DNA of 64,000 nt. Source: Gracilibacteraceae bacterium (GTDB lineage: Bacteria > Bacillota > Desulfitobacteriia > Desulfitobacteriales > Syntrophobotulaceae). The notes under the pieces are model-generated. The model saw only the letters and a program-made list of their open reading frames with translations. It did no database searches and had not been told where the DNA came from. The DNA lies in the NCBI GenBank assembly GCA_031266805.1, contig JAISAH010000102.1, positions 1 to 64,000 of the forward strand, read 5' to 3'. The first letter of the stretch is position 1; each line of letters begins with the position of its first letter. The translations under genes were made by a program, and so were the position numbers. Shown piece by piece: positions 7,702 to 16,655 of the stretch.

Positions 7702-9779
7702 AGACTATCGACCTGAATGACAAGACTTACGCGGAACTGCTGGAGGAAGCGATAGCCCAGATCCCGCTCTACAGCGGCGAGTGGACGAATTTCAACGTCT
7801 CCGATCCGGGCGTGACCATCCTGCAAAACCTCACCTCTTTTAACTATTTACAGCAGACCGCGATCAATACGGTGACAGACGCCGCGCGGCAAAAACTGCT
7901 GGCCCTCCTGGGTTTCCGGCCGCGGCAGGTTCGTCCGGCCGAAGTTTTGGCCCTGCCCCTCGGCGCGGAGCCCATCCGCCTGACGCCGTGCCGCAAGTTC
8001 AGCTCGAACGGGGTGATCTTTGAGGCCGTGACCGAGGAGATCTGCCATCCGTGGGGGCTGGCCGCGGTTTATCTGGAAAACGGCGGCGCCTATACGGATG
8101 TGACGAGCCTGTTAGACCGCTCCGTCAACCTCAGTTCCGTCCCGGTTTTTGGCGCGCCTCCCCAAGCGGGGGCCGCGTTTGTCTGCGTTCTGGCCGCCAG
8201 ACCCGATCTGTCTCGGCCGCTCCTGCTTTACGCCGGAACGCCGGAAACCGGGCGCAATCCGTTCGCCGCGGGCGACGCCCCTTTCGCCCTGATCGAATGG
8301 GAGCTTTATACGGCGGACGGCTGGCAGCCGCTCGCCGCGGTCGATCACACCCACGGATTTTTGGTCGGCGGGGCTGTGGCGCTGGGACCGGCCGAATCGG
8401 AACCGGCGGAGCTGACGCAAACGCCGATCCAGGGTCACGCTTTGCGTTGCCGGCTGGTATCGCATGAGTACGATCTGACGCCGCGTTTGCGATCGCTGAC
8501 CGTAAATCTGGCGCGTCTCACGCAGCGGGATACGCGAGTGGCGCTGCGCGCCCTGCCGGGCGGGCAAGGCGTCACGCTGCGGCTTGATCCCCTCTGTCCC
8601 TGCGTCACCGTTTACGGCCGCGCCGACGACTCAGCCCCTTACCGTCTCTATCAGAACAGGACGGCGGCGCGGGGGCGGTATTACGAGGCCGAATCCTTGC
8701 CGGACGGGGAAACGCGGCTGGTGTTTGCCGGGGAGGCATCCGAGCGGCCGGGTCCCGGGCCGGCGGATCTGCTTCTGATCTGCGCCGCGGAAGAAAGCGA
8801 GCGTGGCCGCGCCTTGGGCCCGATATACGGTTATGTCGATCAGGAAATAACTATTGATACGGACGGATATATCATCCCCGCGGAACTGGCTTTGCTGCTG
8901 GAAACAAGCAGCGGCGGCGAAAAGGCTTATGAGATAGTGCGCCCAGGCGAAGTGTCCCCGGACGGTTTTTTGTTTGAGCTTTTACCGGGCAATAAAATTT
9001 GCGTGCGCCGCCCGGAAATCAGCGGAACATGCAGAGCTTACATCGCCGCTTGCGCCGTGACTCTGGGCGCGGAGGGCAATGTGCGGGAGGGCAATGCCTT
9101 TACGGCTTTCGCGCCGGAGGGAGAAAAAGCGGACGCCTTCCTCAACCCCGGCGCCGGCCGCGGAGGGCTTTCACCGGAGACGACGGCGGATCTGCGCGGC
9201 CGTTTTGCCGCCTGCCTGCAAACCCCCTGGGCGGCGGTGACGGCGGCGGATTATGAGGAGATCGTGCGCGGAGCGCCGGGGCTGTGTATCCATAAAGTCA
9301 AAGCCCTGCCCGTTCCGCGGGACAACCTCATGCGCATCGCCGTGAAACCCAGGAGCGAGGAGATGTTTCCCCGCCTGCCGGACAGCTATATCCGGCGCCT
9401 CAGCGCCCTCCTGAGCGCGCGGCGGATGCTCGCCGCCGCTTTTGTGCTGGTGCAGCCGGAGTATCTCCCCATCAACGTGCAGGCCGGCGTCCAGGTCAAA
9501 AGCCGTTTTGCCGGGGCGCGAGAGGATATAGAGCAAGCGCTCCGGCAGGCGCTGGATTTTGTCTCTACGGACGCGGAGTTTGGCGCGCCGGTTCGTTTCA
9601 ATCGGATCTTTACTGTCATATCCCGGCTGCCGTGCGTCGCGGCGATTGTTGATCTGGCCTTGACGCCGGGCCGGCGCGGCGCCGCCGTCTCCGACGGTCT
9701 GGACATCATCCCGGAAGGGCATTGTCTCTGTTATCCCGGGCGGATCACCCTGGAGATCATCACGCGCACCGAACGCTGA
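7695..9779 (+). CDS. Baseplate J-like protein 2 (putative baseplate assembly protein)
   Basis: 694 residues. The ATG at 7695 lies inside the last codons of the upstream J-like gene and follows GAGGGGGA. The N-terminus WTNFNVSDPGVTILQ is a strong match to the start of J-family assembly proteins. The C-terminal third contains the J core: TAADYEEIVRGAPG, then a two-layer segment around RLSALLSARRMLAA, then VQAGVQVKSRFAGA. It ends 17 bases before the next gene. The likely role is second wedge or inner-ring component of the baseplate; which of Afp11 or Afp12 it replaces cannot be decided by eye. Confidence 0.82.
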   Translation: MLETIDLNDKTYAELLEEAIAQIPLYSGEWTNFNVSDPGVTILQNLTSFNYLQQTAINTVTDAARQKLLALLGFRPRQVRPAEVLALPLGAEPIRLTPCRKFSSNGVIFEAVTEEICHPWGLAAVYLENGGAYTDVTSLLDRSVNLSSVPVFGAPPQAGAAFVCVLAARPDLSRPLLLYAGTPETGRNPFAAGDAPFALIEWELYTADGWQPLAAVDHTHGFLVGGAVALGPAESEPAELTQTPIQGHALRCRLVSHEYDLTPRLRSLTVNLARLTQRDTRVALRALPGGQGVTLRLDPLCPCVTVYGRADDSAPYRLYQNRTAARGRYYEAESLPDGETRLVFAGEASERPGPGPADLLLICAAEESERGRALGPIYGYVDQEITIDTDGYIIPAELALLLETSSGGEKAYEIVRPGEVSPDGFLFELLPGNKICVRRPEISGTCRAYIAACAVTLGAEGNVREGNAFTAFAPEGEKADAFLNPGAGRGGLSPETTADLRGRFAACLQTPWAAVTAADYEEIVRGAPGLCIHKVKALPVPRDNLMRIAVKPRSEEMFPRLPDSYIRRLSALLSARRMLAAAFVLVQPEYLPINVQAGVQVKSRFAGAREDIEQALRQALDFVSTDAEFGAPVRFNRIFTVISRLPCVAAIVDLALTPGRRGAAVSDGLDIIPEGHCLCYPGRITLEIITRTER

Positions 9780-9796
9780 CAAAGGAGGAATAGCGC

Positions 9797-10888
9797 TTGG
9801 CTTCAGTCATCAATAAATATCCGCTCGGCGGCGGCCGATTTCGCGGCGCCTTGATGGAAGGATTTGTTTGGACGCCAGAGGACGGGCTGGTCGTCGCACC
9901 AGGTCCGGAACATCTTTGCTTTTTGGAAAAAATTGACAGCGGGCGGCGCGGCTGCCCCTGGGGCCGGTTGCGTTTTAAGGCGGAACTGGCGGAAGACGCC
10001 GTACCGGTTATTTTCGCTTTTGCCGCGGACGAGGAACCGGAGGGCGACGCGGCGGCTTTGAGTCCGCGCGAGCGGTTGGCGGAAAAGCGCCGTTTTTTCC
10101 GGGCGGAATCCGCGTCAAAATTCGTCGGGCAGAGCGACGTGCTGCTCTACGAGCAATCGGGACGTTACCTGTGGCTGGGCGTGGAAATCATCGGGCCTGG
10201 CCGCTCCGCCCTGCGGGATTTTGAGGTTTTTTCACCGCGAGACAATTTTTTCGCCACGTTTCCCGAGATATACCGTCTGGGCGGCGATTTTTTCCATCGG
10301 TATCTGTCCATATTCTCCTCCATGTATTACGACTTGCAGGAAACCGTTGATTCGCTGGATCGCCTGATCGACGTGGAAACGGCCCCGGCGGACGTGCTGC
10401 CTGTTCTGGCCGATTGGCTGGGGATCGAGTGCGACGAGGGCACGATAGATGAAGCTTCTTTTCGCGCGCTGCTGCGGGCGGCTTTTGGCATGATCCGGGC
10501 CAAAGGCGCGCGGGAAGCCGTGGAATCGGTGTTGCGCGTTTTCGTGCCCGAACAGTTTTACATCGTGGAACAGCGCGCGGCGCGAGAGAAAGCGCGCGGC
10601 GCGGACAGGGAAGTATGCGAGCGTCTGTACGGGCGCAGCCCCTTTGATTTTACCGTACTCATCCGCCGCGCGCCGGACGAGCGGCTCCACGCCCTGCTCA
10701 AATACCTGATCCGGCAGTTCGCTCCGCTCCGGGCCAACGCGGATATCGTTTTTCTGGATAATGTCAGCCAGCTGGACGGTTATACCTATTGCGACATCAA
10801 CGCGCGCGTCACGGGATTTCACCCGGCCAGTCTCGGCGGCGCCCTGCTGGACGGCACGCGCTGCCTTGCGGTTGAGGAGGCGATGTAA
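9797..10888 (+). CDS. Phage tail protein, P2 gpI-like
   Basis: 363 residues from a TTG start at 9797, chosen because AAAGGAGG at 9781-9788 sits at the right distance and no ATG fits. The central region is diagnostic of the P2-I-like tail domain: FFHRYLSIFSSMYYDLQETV, IDVETAPADVLPVLADWLGI, then a segment around ALLRAAFGMIRAKGARE. The C-terminus has the usual FTVLIRR and LIRQFAPLRANADIV strands. In phage P2 gpI closes the baseplate and helps attach fibres. It lies between the J-like genes and the ATPase. No fibre or tape-measure gene is present on this side. Confidence 0.82.
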   Translation: MASVINKYPLGGGRFRGALMEGFVWTPEDGLVVAPGPEHLCFLEKIDSGRRGCPWGRLRFKAELAEDAVPVIFAFAADEEPEGDAAALSPRERLAEKRRFFRAESASKFVGQSDVLLYEQSGRYLWLGVEIIGPGRSALRDFEVFSPRDNFFATFPEIYRLGGDFFHRYLSIFSSMYYDLQETVDSLDRLIDVETAPADVLPVLADWLGIECDEGTIDEASFRALLRAAFGMIRAKGAREAVESVLRVFVPEQFYIVEQRAAREKARGADREVCERLYGRSPFDFTVLIRRAPDERLHALLKYLIRQFAPLRANADIVFLDNVSQLDGYTYCDINARVTGFHPASLGGALLDGTRCLAVEEAM

Positions 10889-10893
10889 AAACT

Positions 10894-13191
10894 ATGCTAA
10901 CAGATCGTCTTTTCGCGCCGAAACTGAGAGAAAAACCCTTCGCCGACCACGCGGAATACGCGGATTACTTGTTTGCCTGCGTAGACGCTCGTCTGGACGC
11001 TTACATCGCCGAGATGAAACCGCTTTTCCTGAGCGGGGACGGCGGCTTCCGGAACGTGCTTTATCCCGATATTGAAATGGCGCATGATCTCTGTCAAAAA
11101 CGGCTGGCTGATTTTACCGCCGGCCTGGAATCGCCTGAGTCCTTTGCCGCGGACGATGTGGACTTTGCGGACGACGAGAACGACGACGACGCGTTAGGCG
11201 ATTTGTTCGCCGGTTTGGCGAAGGAGTCCGCGCCGCTGCTCACGCCGCCGGGCGCCGCGGAAATGATGGCCTATGTGGAAAAACGGGCGCAGGCCACGGC
11301 TGATGCCGGTATTTCCCTGCCCATCCACTCCCTCAGCCAAAAACTGGGACTTACGCCGTTTGCCCTGTTTTGCTTTGCCGCCGCCCTCCTGTCCGCGGCG
11401 CAGACCAATTACGCCGTCATCTTCCAGATCGTCGGCCAGAACGCTTCCCTGACGGCGCCCAGTCTCGAGTCCGCCGCCCGCGTGTATAACGGCGCCGGCT
11501 TCAGTCTCACGGCGGCGGCGAGCGACATGTCTCTGGCGCTGGAACAGCTCTCGCCGCTCTTGGATCTGAACGTCAGCAAGACCATGCCTTTTTCCACGGT
11601 CCTCACGCCGGATAAGCGGATCCTCGACTTTCTTTTCGGCAAATCGCCGCTCCGCCTGGATGAAAAATACAACCGCTTTTTCAGCGTGCTGACGGGCGAT
11701 GAGCGGCCCGGGCCGCTGCTGGCGGGAGAAGCGCAGCTTGACGCTCTGCGGATCGCCTATGCCGACGACGTCCGGATCTTTTCGCTGTACGGAGATGAAG
11801 GGAGCGGCCGCCGTTTCACCATTGAGCATTTTTGCGCCGACCGGGAGATCAACTGCGTCAGCGTGGACTGCGGCAAGCTGTTCGCCTACGACTTCGCTTT
11901 TGTGGAAAAAGCCTTATGGGCGCTGGCCCGCGAGTGCATACTCACGGGGGCCTGCTGTTGTCTCGCCCATCTGGGTTATCGGGAAGAAGAAAAGGAAAAG
12001 TTTTTTGGCTATGTGGATCTGGCTTTCGGCAAGCTGACGGAAAACAAGCTCACGGTTTTTACCTCCAGTCAGGAAAAACTGCCGATGAAGGAGATTACCC
12101 GCCTAGACTTCGCTCAGTTTGAGCTGCCCGCCCCCTCCGGGCAGGAGCGGGAACAACTCTGGCGGCATTACGCGCAGACATATGAGTTTGACGCGGATGT
12201 GGATCTGGTGGAGATGGCGGCTAAATTCCTGTTCACGCCCGGCAAGATAAAAAGCGCGCTGAAGATGGGCCGCTCGCTTTCCGCTATGAAGAAATCAGAC
12301 AAGATATCGCGGGCCTGTCTTTTCGAGGCCTGTTATAATCAGATGAGCCATGAGCTGACGCAGAAAGCGACGAAGATCAAAGCGACTTATACCTGGGACG
12401 ACATCGTTATGTCCAAAGATCAACGCCAGTCTCTGGAGTACGCCTGCGACCAGATCCGCTTCCGCAAGCAGATATATGAGGATTGGGATTATAACCGCAA
12501 GTATCCGTATGGGCGCGGTCTGTCCGTGCTGCTGTTCGGCGCGCCCGGCACCGGAAAATCCATGTGCGCCCAGGTGCTGGCCAACGCGCTCAATCTGGAA
12601 TTGTACCGGGTGGATCTTTCCAAGGTCGTGGACAAATATGTCGGCGAAACGGAAAAAAGTATTTCCATGATTTTCCGTGAGGCGAAAAAATGCAATGTCG
12701 TGCTGTTTTTTGACGAATGTGACACCTTGTTCGCGAAACGCTCTGACGACGGCGGCGCCAATCAGTCGTCGAACAACAACAAGACCGCCCTGCTGCTGCA
12801 GGAGGTGGAGGCCTACGACGGGGTTTCCGTGCTGGCGACCAATTATAAGCATAATATCGACCCGGCTTTTTTCCGCCGCATGAAATTCATCGTCGAGTTT
12901 CAGTTTCCCGATCCGGAAACCAGATATATACTCTGGAAGGCGACCATACCCAAGAACACGCCGCTGGCGGAAGACGTGGACGTCCGTTTTCTGGCCGAGC
13001 AGTTTGAGTTTGTGGGCGGCAATATCAAAAACTGTATTCTGAACGCCGCGTTTCTGGCGGCCGGCGACCCGGCGGCCGGGGGCATGGTGCATATGCGGCA
13101 TTATCTGCTGGCTATTCGCTACGAATTCGTCAAAACGGGCAAGGTCTTCACCCGAGCGGATTTTGAGCCTTACGCCGAGCAGATTTTGTAA
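10894..13191 (+). CDS. AAA+ ATPase of contractile injection system (Afp15/Pvc15-like)
   Basis: 765 residues. The C-terminal AAA+ module is intact: Walker A GAPGTGKS (about residues 549-556), Walker B VVLFFDECDTLF (about 603-614), and a sensor/arginine-finger stretch ATNYKHNIDPAFFRR. An earlier module around residues 285-430 has the layout of an AAA domain, but its P-loop is degenerate (GDEGSGRR, without Lys-Thr/Ser). Such two-domain ATPases are a regular companion of extracellular injection systems and are proposed to help particle assembly or cargo loading. The gene starts 5 bases after the tail-protein gene and is the last canonical injection-system component in the window. Confidence 0.85.
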   Translation: MLTDRLFAPKLREKPFADHAEYADYLFACVDARLDAYIAEMKPLFLSGDGGFRNVLYPDIEMAHDLCQKRLADFTAGLESPESFAADDVDFADDENDDDALGDLFAGLAKESAPLLTPPGAAEMMAYVEKRAQATADAGISLPIHSLSQKLGLTPFALFCFAAALLSAAQTNYAVIFQIVGQNASLTAPSLESAARVYNGAGFSLTAAASDMSLALEQLSPLLDLNVSKTMPFSTVLTPDKRILDFLFGKSPLRLDEKYNRFFSVLTGDERPGPLLAGEAQLDALRIAYADDVRIFSLYGDEGSGRRFTIEHFCADREINCVSVDCGKLFAYDFAFVEKALWALARECILTGACCCLAHLGYREEEKEKFFGYVDLAFGKLTENKLTVFTSSQEKLPMKEITRLDFAQFELPAPSGQEREQLWRHYAQTYEFDADVDLVEMAAKFLFTPGKIKSALKMGRSLSAMKKSDKISRACLFEACYNQMSHELTQKATKIKATYTWDDIVMSKDQRQSLEYACDQIRFRKQIYEDWDYNRKYPYGRGLSVLLFGAPGTGKSMCAQVLANALNLELYRVDLSKVVDKYVGETEKSISMIFREAKKCNVVLFFDECDTLFAKRSDDGGANQSSNNNKTALLLQEVEAYDGVSVLATNYKHNIDPAFFRRMKFIVEFQFPDPETRYILWKATIPKNTPLAEDVDVRFLAEQFEFVGGNIKNCILNAAFLAAGDPAAGGMVHMRHYLLAIRYEFVKTGKVFTRADFEPYAEQIL

Positions 13192-13204
13192 GAAACCAGT
13201 GTCC

Positions 13205-13237
13205 GTCATTGCGAGGCACGAAGTGACGAAGCAATCC
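13205..13237. repeat. Dispersed intergenic repeat (GTCATTGCGAGG...GAAGCAATCC type), copy 1
   Basis: A 33-base element starts GTCATTGCGAGG, contains the palindromic core CGAAGTGACGAAG and ends GCAATCC. A shorter version lies at 45021-45047. Repeats of this type occur between genes in many bacteria. Here it separates the ATPase gene from the GNAT gene, so it marks a boundary between the core tail genes and the accessory genes. Confidence 0.7.
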
Positions 13238-13275
13238 ATGTTCCAAGGAAAACGAAAGAAAGAGGGAATAAAACG

Positions 13276-14136
13276 ATGGCGGTGAGTATCGAGGAGGCGC
13301 GGCTTGTCAGCGTAACAGACGATAATTTTGAGTTTTTCGCCCCGTTCTTGCCGGCGGGGATCGAGGAAGCGCGGCCGGGGCGGCAGACGGCCCCCAATGT
13401 CCTGCGCCTGGGCTGCGCCGTGGCTGAGACCGCGGTAGGGGCGCTGGAAGCGGAACTCAGGGAATCGGCCGCCTGCATCCTCTCGCTCGCGGTGGCGCCG
13501 TCATGGCGGCGGCAAGGTTTAGGGTCGTTCATGCTCCGGGAACTGCTCGGCTTGCTCCGGGATACCGGCAGCGTCCAGGTTTGGGCGCTGGCGCCCAGCT
13601 GGGCGGATAGCGCGGCGGCATTTCCTTCTTTGTTCACCGGAGCGGGATTCCAGGCGGATGGCGCGGACAATGTGTATACTTACTCGCTGACGGCCGCGCG
13701 GGAACGCCCTCTCATCCAAAAAATGGTAAACAGGGGAGACGACAGTCATATCCTCCCTCTGGCCGCCGCGCCGGATTATCTCCTTCGTTTGCTGGACGCG
13801 CGGATAACGGCGGAAGGCGGCGTGGAAGGGCTGGCCGCCGCTGCGGATATTGACCGGGAGACCAGCGTGATCTACCATGAAAACGGTGAAGTCTTGGCCT
13901 GCCTGCTGTTCGCCGCCGATCCGGAAGGACTGGAGGCGCGTTGGCTGCACGGCGGAACGCCGGGCGCTCTAAGCGCTGTCGTCGCGAGCGCCGTCAGGCG
14001 GGCGTTGGAGCGCTATAAGACTGAACTGCCCGTGCGCATGACCGCCGTCCATCCGAGCGTGGACGATCTGGTCGTAAAACTACTGGGCGAGCCGCAAGCA
14101 AAAGAGTTCATCAACGTGTATCGCGTTGATCTTTAG
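13276..14136 (+). CDS. GNAT-like acetyltransferase family protein
   Basis: 286 residues. The N-terminal half has the GNAT acetyl-CoA motif: SLAVAPSWRRQGLGSFMLRE (about residues 71-90), where V-x-P-x-x-R-x-x-G-x-G is the pantetheine-binding loop. A predicted beta-bulge and C-terminal helix follow. The second half (from about residue 150) resembles a second, more degenerate GNAT fold, since its VLACLLFAADPEG and PVRMTAVHPSVDDLVV strands are spaced similarly. The ATG at 13276 follows an AAGAAAGAGGG stretch. It lies between the ATPase and a large unknown gene in the same direction, with an 84-base gap containing the dispersed repeat. Substrate unknown; it could modify a particle component or cargo, or be an unrelated passenger. 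Confidence 0.7.
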   Translation: MAVSIEEARLVSVTDDNFEFFAPFLPAGIEEARPGRQTAPNVLRLGCAVAETAVGALEAELRESAACILSLAVAPSWRRQGLGSFMLRELLGLLRDTGSVQVWALAPSWADSAAAFPSLFTGAGFQADGADNVYTYSLTAARERPLIQKMVNRGDDSHILPLAAAPDYLLRLLDARITAEGGVEGLAAAADIDRETSVIYHENGEVLACLLFAADPEGLEARWLHGGTPGALSAVVASAVRRALERYKTELPVRMTAVHPSVDDLVVKLLGEPQAKEFINVYRVDL

Positions 14137-14150
14137 AGAGGGGCAGGACA

Positions 14151-16451
14151 ATGGCGGGATTGATGCAGGAAAACAAAACGAAAACAGAGCAGGAACAAAT
14201 ACAGAGGCCGCCGGAAAGCGCGGAACAGCAGCGGCTGTCCTCGGCGCCGCAGACCGTCGCCATCCAGGCGCCGGCCGCGGTCCAGATGAACGCGCAGATC
14301 CAGCAGGTGCAAAAACGGCTGGTGGGTTCGCCTATCGCCATCAATGAGGCGGCGCCCATGGAACTTTTGGATCTCCGGCATAAGCTCTATGCGAAATCCA
14401 TTACCAAAAAGGAAAAGAAGCTGCTGAAAAAACTGGAAGCGGAACACAGCGCGCGGCGGAAAGAAGTTAAGAGATTGGAAGAGGAAGCGCGTCAGGAAGA
14501 CAGGGAGTCCATATTTTCCGCGCTCAGTCAGGAAACTTTGCGGGATTGGGAGTCTCTAAAGCAAGATCCGCAAGAGGAAGAAACCGGTCAGGAGCGGCTG
14601 GAGACCGCTAAACGGACGGTGTCAGCCATGTCGGATAAAATAGCGGAGCTGAACCCCGAAATGACCGAGCTAAACCCCACAGACCCGCAAGAGCGTTTCA
14701 AGGCTTACCGTGTCCTCATCGCCGACCGAGTGGCGGACGACGGTCAGGCGACGGCGCTTCTGGCGGAATTGGAAGAAAATCTGCAGCATTCGCGCGGAAT
14801 GAACACGGTGAAATTGCGCACGCGGCTGCCTTTCTATTTACGTGATATCATGCGGGAGGAATTTGAAAAATCCCCCGTCCTCGACATGGCAGCCGAAAGT
14901 ATAGCGGACGAAGCAGGGCGGATCGTGCAGGAGAATCAGAGGCGATGGGATGAGTTTGGAAACAGGCTCGCGGCGGCGATAGGTATTCCCAGCGGCGGCG
15001 ATATCATGTCGCGACCGGATCTGGCCTACGCCAGAAAAAGCTCGGCGGCCGCCGATCTGGAGGAAAAAGCGCGACAGCGGGCGGCGGAGCGGGATATCAG
15101 CGAGGAAGAAGCGCTGCGGCAGGTGTTCGCGGAACGGCGAGCCGCCACCCCCCGCCTGGAAAACACTCAATTGCAAAGGAGCGGTTCGTGGGTCAAAGGC
15201 TTGCCGGACGGGCCGGCGCCGACGACGGAAAGCGGCGCTTCTTACCGGCAGCTGAGCGCGGACAGGGAGACCGCGGAGCGCATGGTGACGATGGGGCGCG
15301 GTTTTCTGTATATGGAGGAGAAAGAGAACGAGCCCGGCCAGTATGAGCTCAAGGCCACCATTCCGGAACGGGCGACGGTGAAAGAGGCGGAAGAGGCGGG
15401 AGGAACAGGAGAAAGAGATTTGGATCTGCGCCGGAACTATAACCGCCTGACGCGAATGATCGCCCGGGGAATTTTGGATGAAAACGGCGCTGAGGTCAAT
15501 GAACGGGGAACTAAGTTCGTCGAGAATCTGTATGATTTTTATAGGGAGTGTGTGGGCATATCCTCTTTTGATAAGCTGGCTGAAAGGTTCAAAAGCTTTT
15601 TCTGGCCTTTGATCGCCGTCGACACGACGTTCGCCGACGAGGAGGACGCCGAAAAGGCGGTGGGCGACATGGCGTTCATATTTAAGAATATTTTTCCAAA
15701 TGAATTCTTCGATGCCGCCACGAAATTTGCGGCAGCCGCGCGGGAGCAAAGCGCTATGAGGAAGAATCCGGAGGCGCTGGAGGCGAAAAAAGAGAGCTGC
15801 CGGAGATATTTGCTGGATAACGGAAAAGCTTTGGGCCTGCAAAAAGCGGGGGAAAAAGATGACGCTTATAAGGAAGGGGTTGAGGCTCTGGTAGGCAAGA
15901 TCAATGAAATATATGGCCAGTGGTGGCAGGGATCCTTCGCGGAAATGCAGGCGCTGCGGGATATGGATGTCGGCAGCCCCGACGTCTTTTTGCCGGGCCC
16001 CTGTTCCGCGAGCGCCGGCGTGATCTCCCATATAAAAGGCGAGATGGATGTCAGCGATCAGTACTACTTAGGAGAGGAGTTTATAGCGGAGCGCCGTGAT
16101 TTTATCTGCGGGCGGCTGGAGGAGTTGACCGGCCGGCCGCAACAGGACTTTGCGGCTATGGGGGACGCCGTGCTGCGGGAGGAATATAAGAAGTACACCG
16201 CTTACGAATATCACAGGGTTTCCAATCTGGGCCGTTCGGCGGATACGCTCTTTACGCTGGAGACTTACGCGGCGACGGAGGGAGAGATGTCTGCCGCGCC
16301 TTTTACCCGGAAAAAACATCTGGGCGTTTACAAGGGCGAAAAAGGATTTACAGATTATTACAGCAACGATCCCCACGCCCTCCTGACGCCGGAGCAAAGC
16401 CTCATATCAGCCCTTAAAAACGCCGGCTTGCTGCAAAAAGCCCCTGAGTGA
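14151..16451 (+). CDS. Large hypothetical protein, candidate injection-system cargo
   Basis: 766 residues, not recognised. There is no signal peptide or membrane segment. Residues 1-60 are Gln/Pro/Ala-rich and look disordered. Residues about 80-130 are highly charged Lys/Glu coiled coil (KKEKKLLKKLEAEHSARRK). The remainder is largely helical, with a possible compact domain in the last 250 residues (from about EALVGKINEIYGQWWQ onward, including FICGRLEELTGR and HLGVYKGEKGFTDYY). It starts 14 bases after the GNAT gene with GAGAGGGG upstream. A long cytosolic protein with a disordered N-terminus at the end of an injection-system operon is the usual position of a payload; this is inference. An assembly chaperone or length-control protein is the alternative. 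Confidence 0.65.
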   Translation: MAGLMQENKTKTEQEQIQRPPESAEQQRLSSAPQTVAIQAPAAVQMNAQIQQVQKRLVGSPIAINEAAPMELLDLRHKLYAKSITKKEKKLLKKLEAEHSARRKEVKRLEEEARQEDRESIFSALSQETLRDWESLKQDPQEEETGQERLETAKRTVSAMSDKIAELNPEMTELNPTDPQERFKAYRVLIADRVADDGQATALLAELEENLQHSRGMNTVKLRTRLPFYLRDIMREEFEKSPVLDMAAESIADEAGRIVQENQRRWDEFGNRLAAAIGIPSGGDIMSRPDLAYARKSSAAADLEEKARQRAAERDISEEEALRQVFAERRAATPRLENTQLQRSGSWVKGLPDGPAPTTESGASYRQLSADRETAERMVTMGRGFLYMEEKENEPGQYELKATIPERATVKEAEEAGGTGERDLDLRRNYNRLTRMIARGILDENGAEVNERGTKFVENLYDFYRECVGISSFDKLAERFKSFFWPLIAVDTTFADEEDAEKAVGDMAFIFKNIFPNEFFDAATKFAAAAREQSAMRKNPEALEAKKESCRRYLLDNGKALGLQKAGEKDDAYKEGVEALVGKINEIYGQWWQGSFAEMQALRDMDVGSPDVFLPGPCSASAGVISHIKGEMDVSDQYYLGEEFIAERRDFICGRLEELTGRPQQDFAAMGDAVLREEYKKYTAYEYHRVSNLGRSADTLFTLETYAATEGEMSAAPFTRKKHLGVYKGEKGFTDYYSNDPHALLTPEQSLISALKNAGLLQKAPE

Positions 16452-16567
16452 GGAACCAAAGAGGCTTGATTTTTACAGCGTCGCGGTGGTACGATGATGT
16501 AATTCAAGGAGAGCGGCCTGCCCGGATGAGAAAGTCAAATAGCTGGAACAGAAATGCGTCGAATCAT

Positions 16568-16655
16568 GGGAAAAGCGGGAGCGGATCTTTAAAATTTAGA
16601 GCTGGCGCCGGCCTTCGAGCGCCCGCGCTATCGTCACTTCGTCGGCGTATTCCAG
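16568..16655. repeat. 88-bp inverted repeat, left copy (recR end plus nucleotide-sugar dehydrogenase end)
   Basis: The reverse complement of this segment matches 27175-27262 at 86 of 88 bases. Bases 16568-16599, read on +, encode the end of the dehydrogenase at 27231-28583 (KRERIFKI then stop). The rest, read on -, is the true 3' end of recR (EYADEVTIARALEGRRQL then stop). So each copy holds the convergent tails of the same two genes. The segment between the copies is about 10.5 kb. Confidence 0.92.

Noticed and set aside
14838..16031. 397-residue open frame on - inside the candidate cargo gene
   Set aside because: No domain or ribosome site, and codon pattern fits the + strand gene.
1..16451. 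Complete prophage
   Set aside because: No capsid, portal, terminase, lysis or integrase genes are seen; baseplate genes plus an AAA+ ATPase fit an injection system better, although the left part is outside the window.
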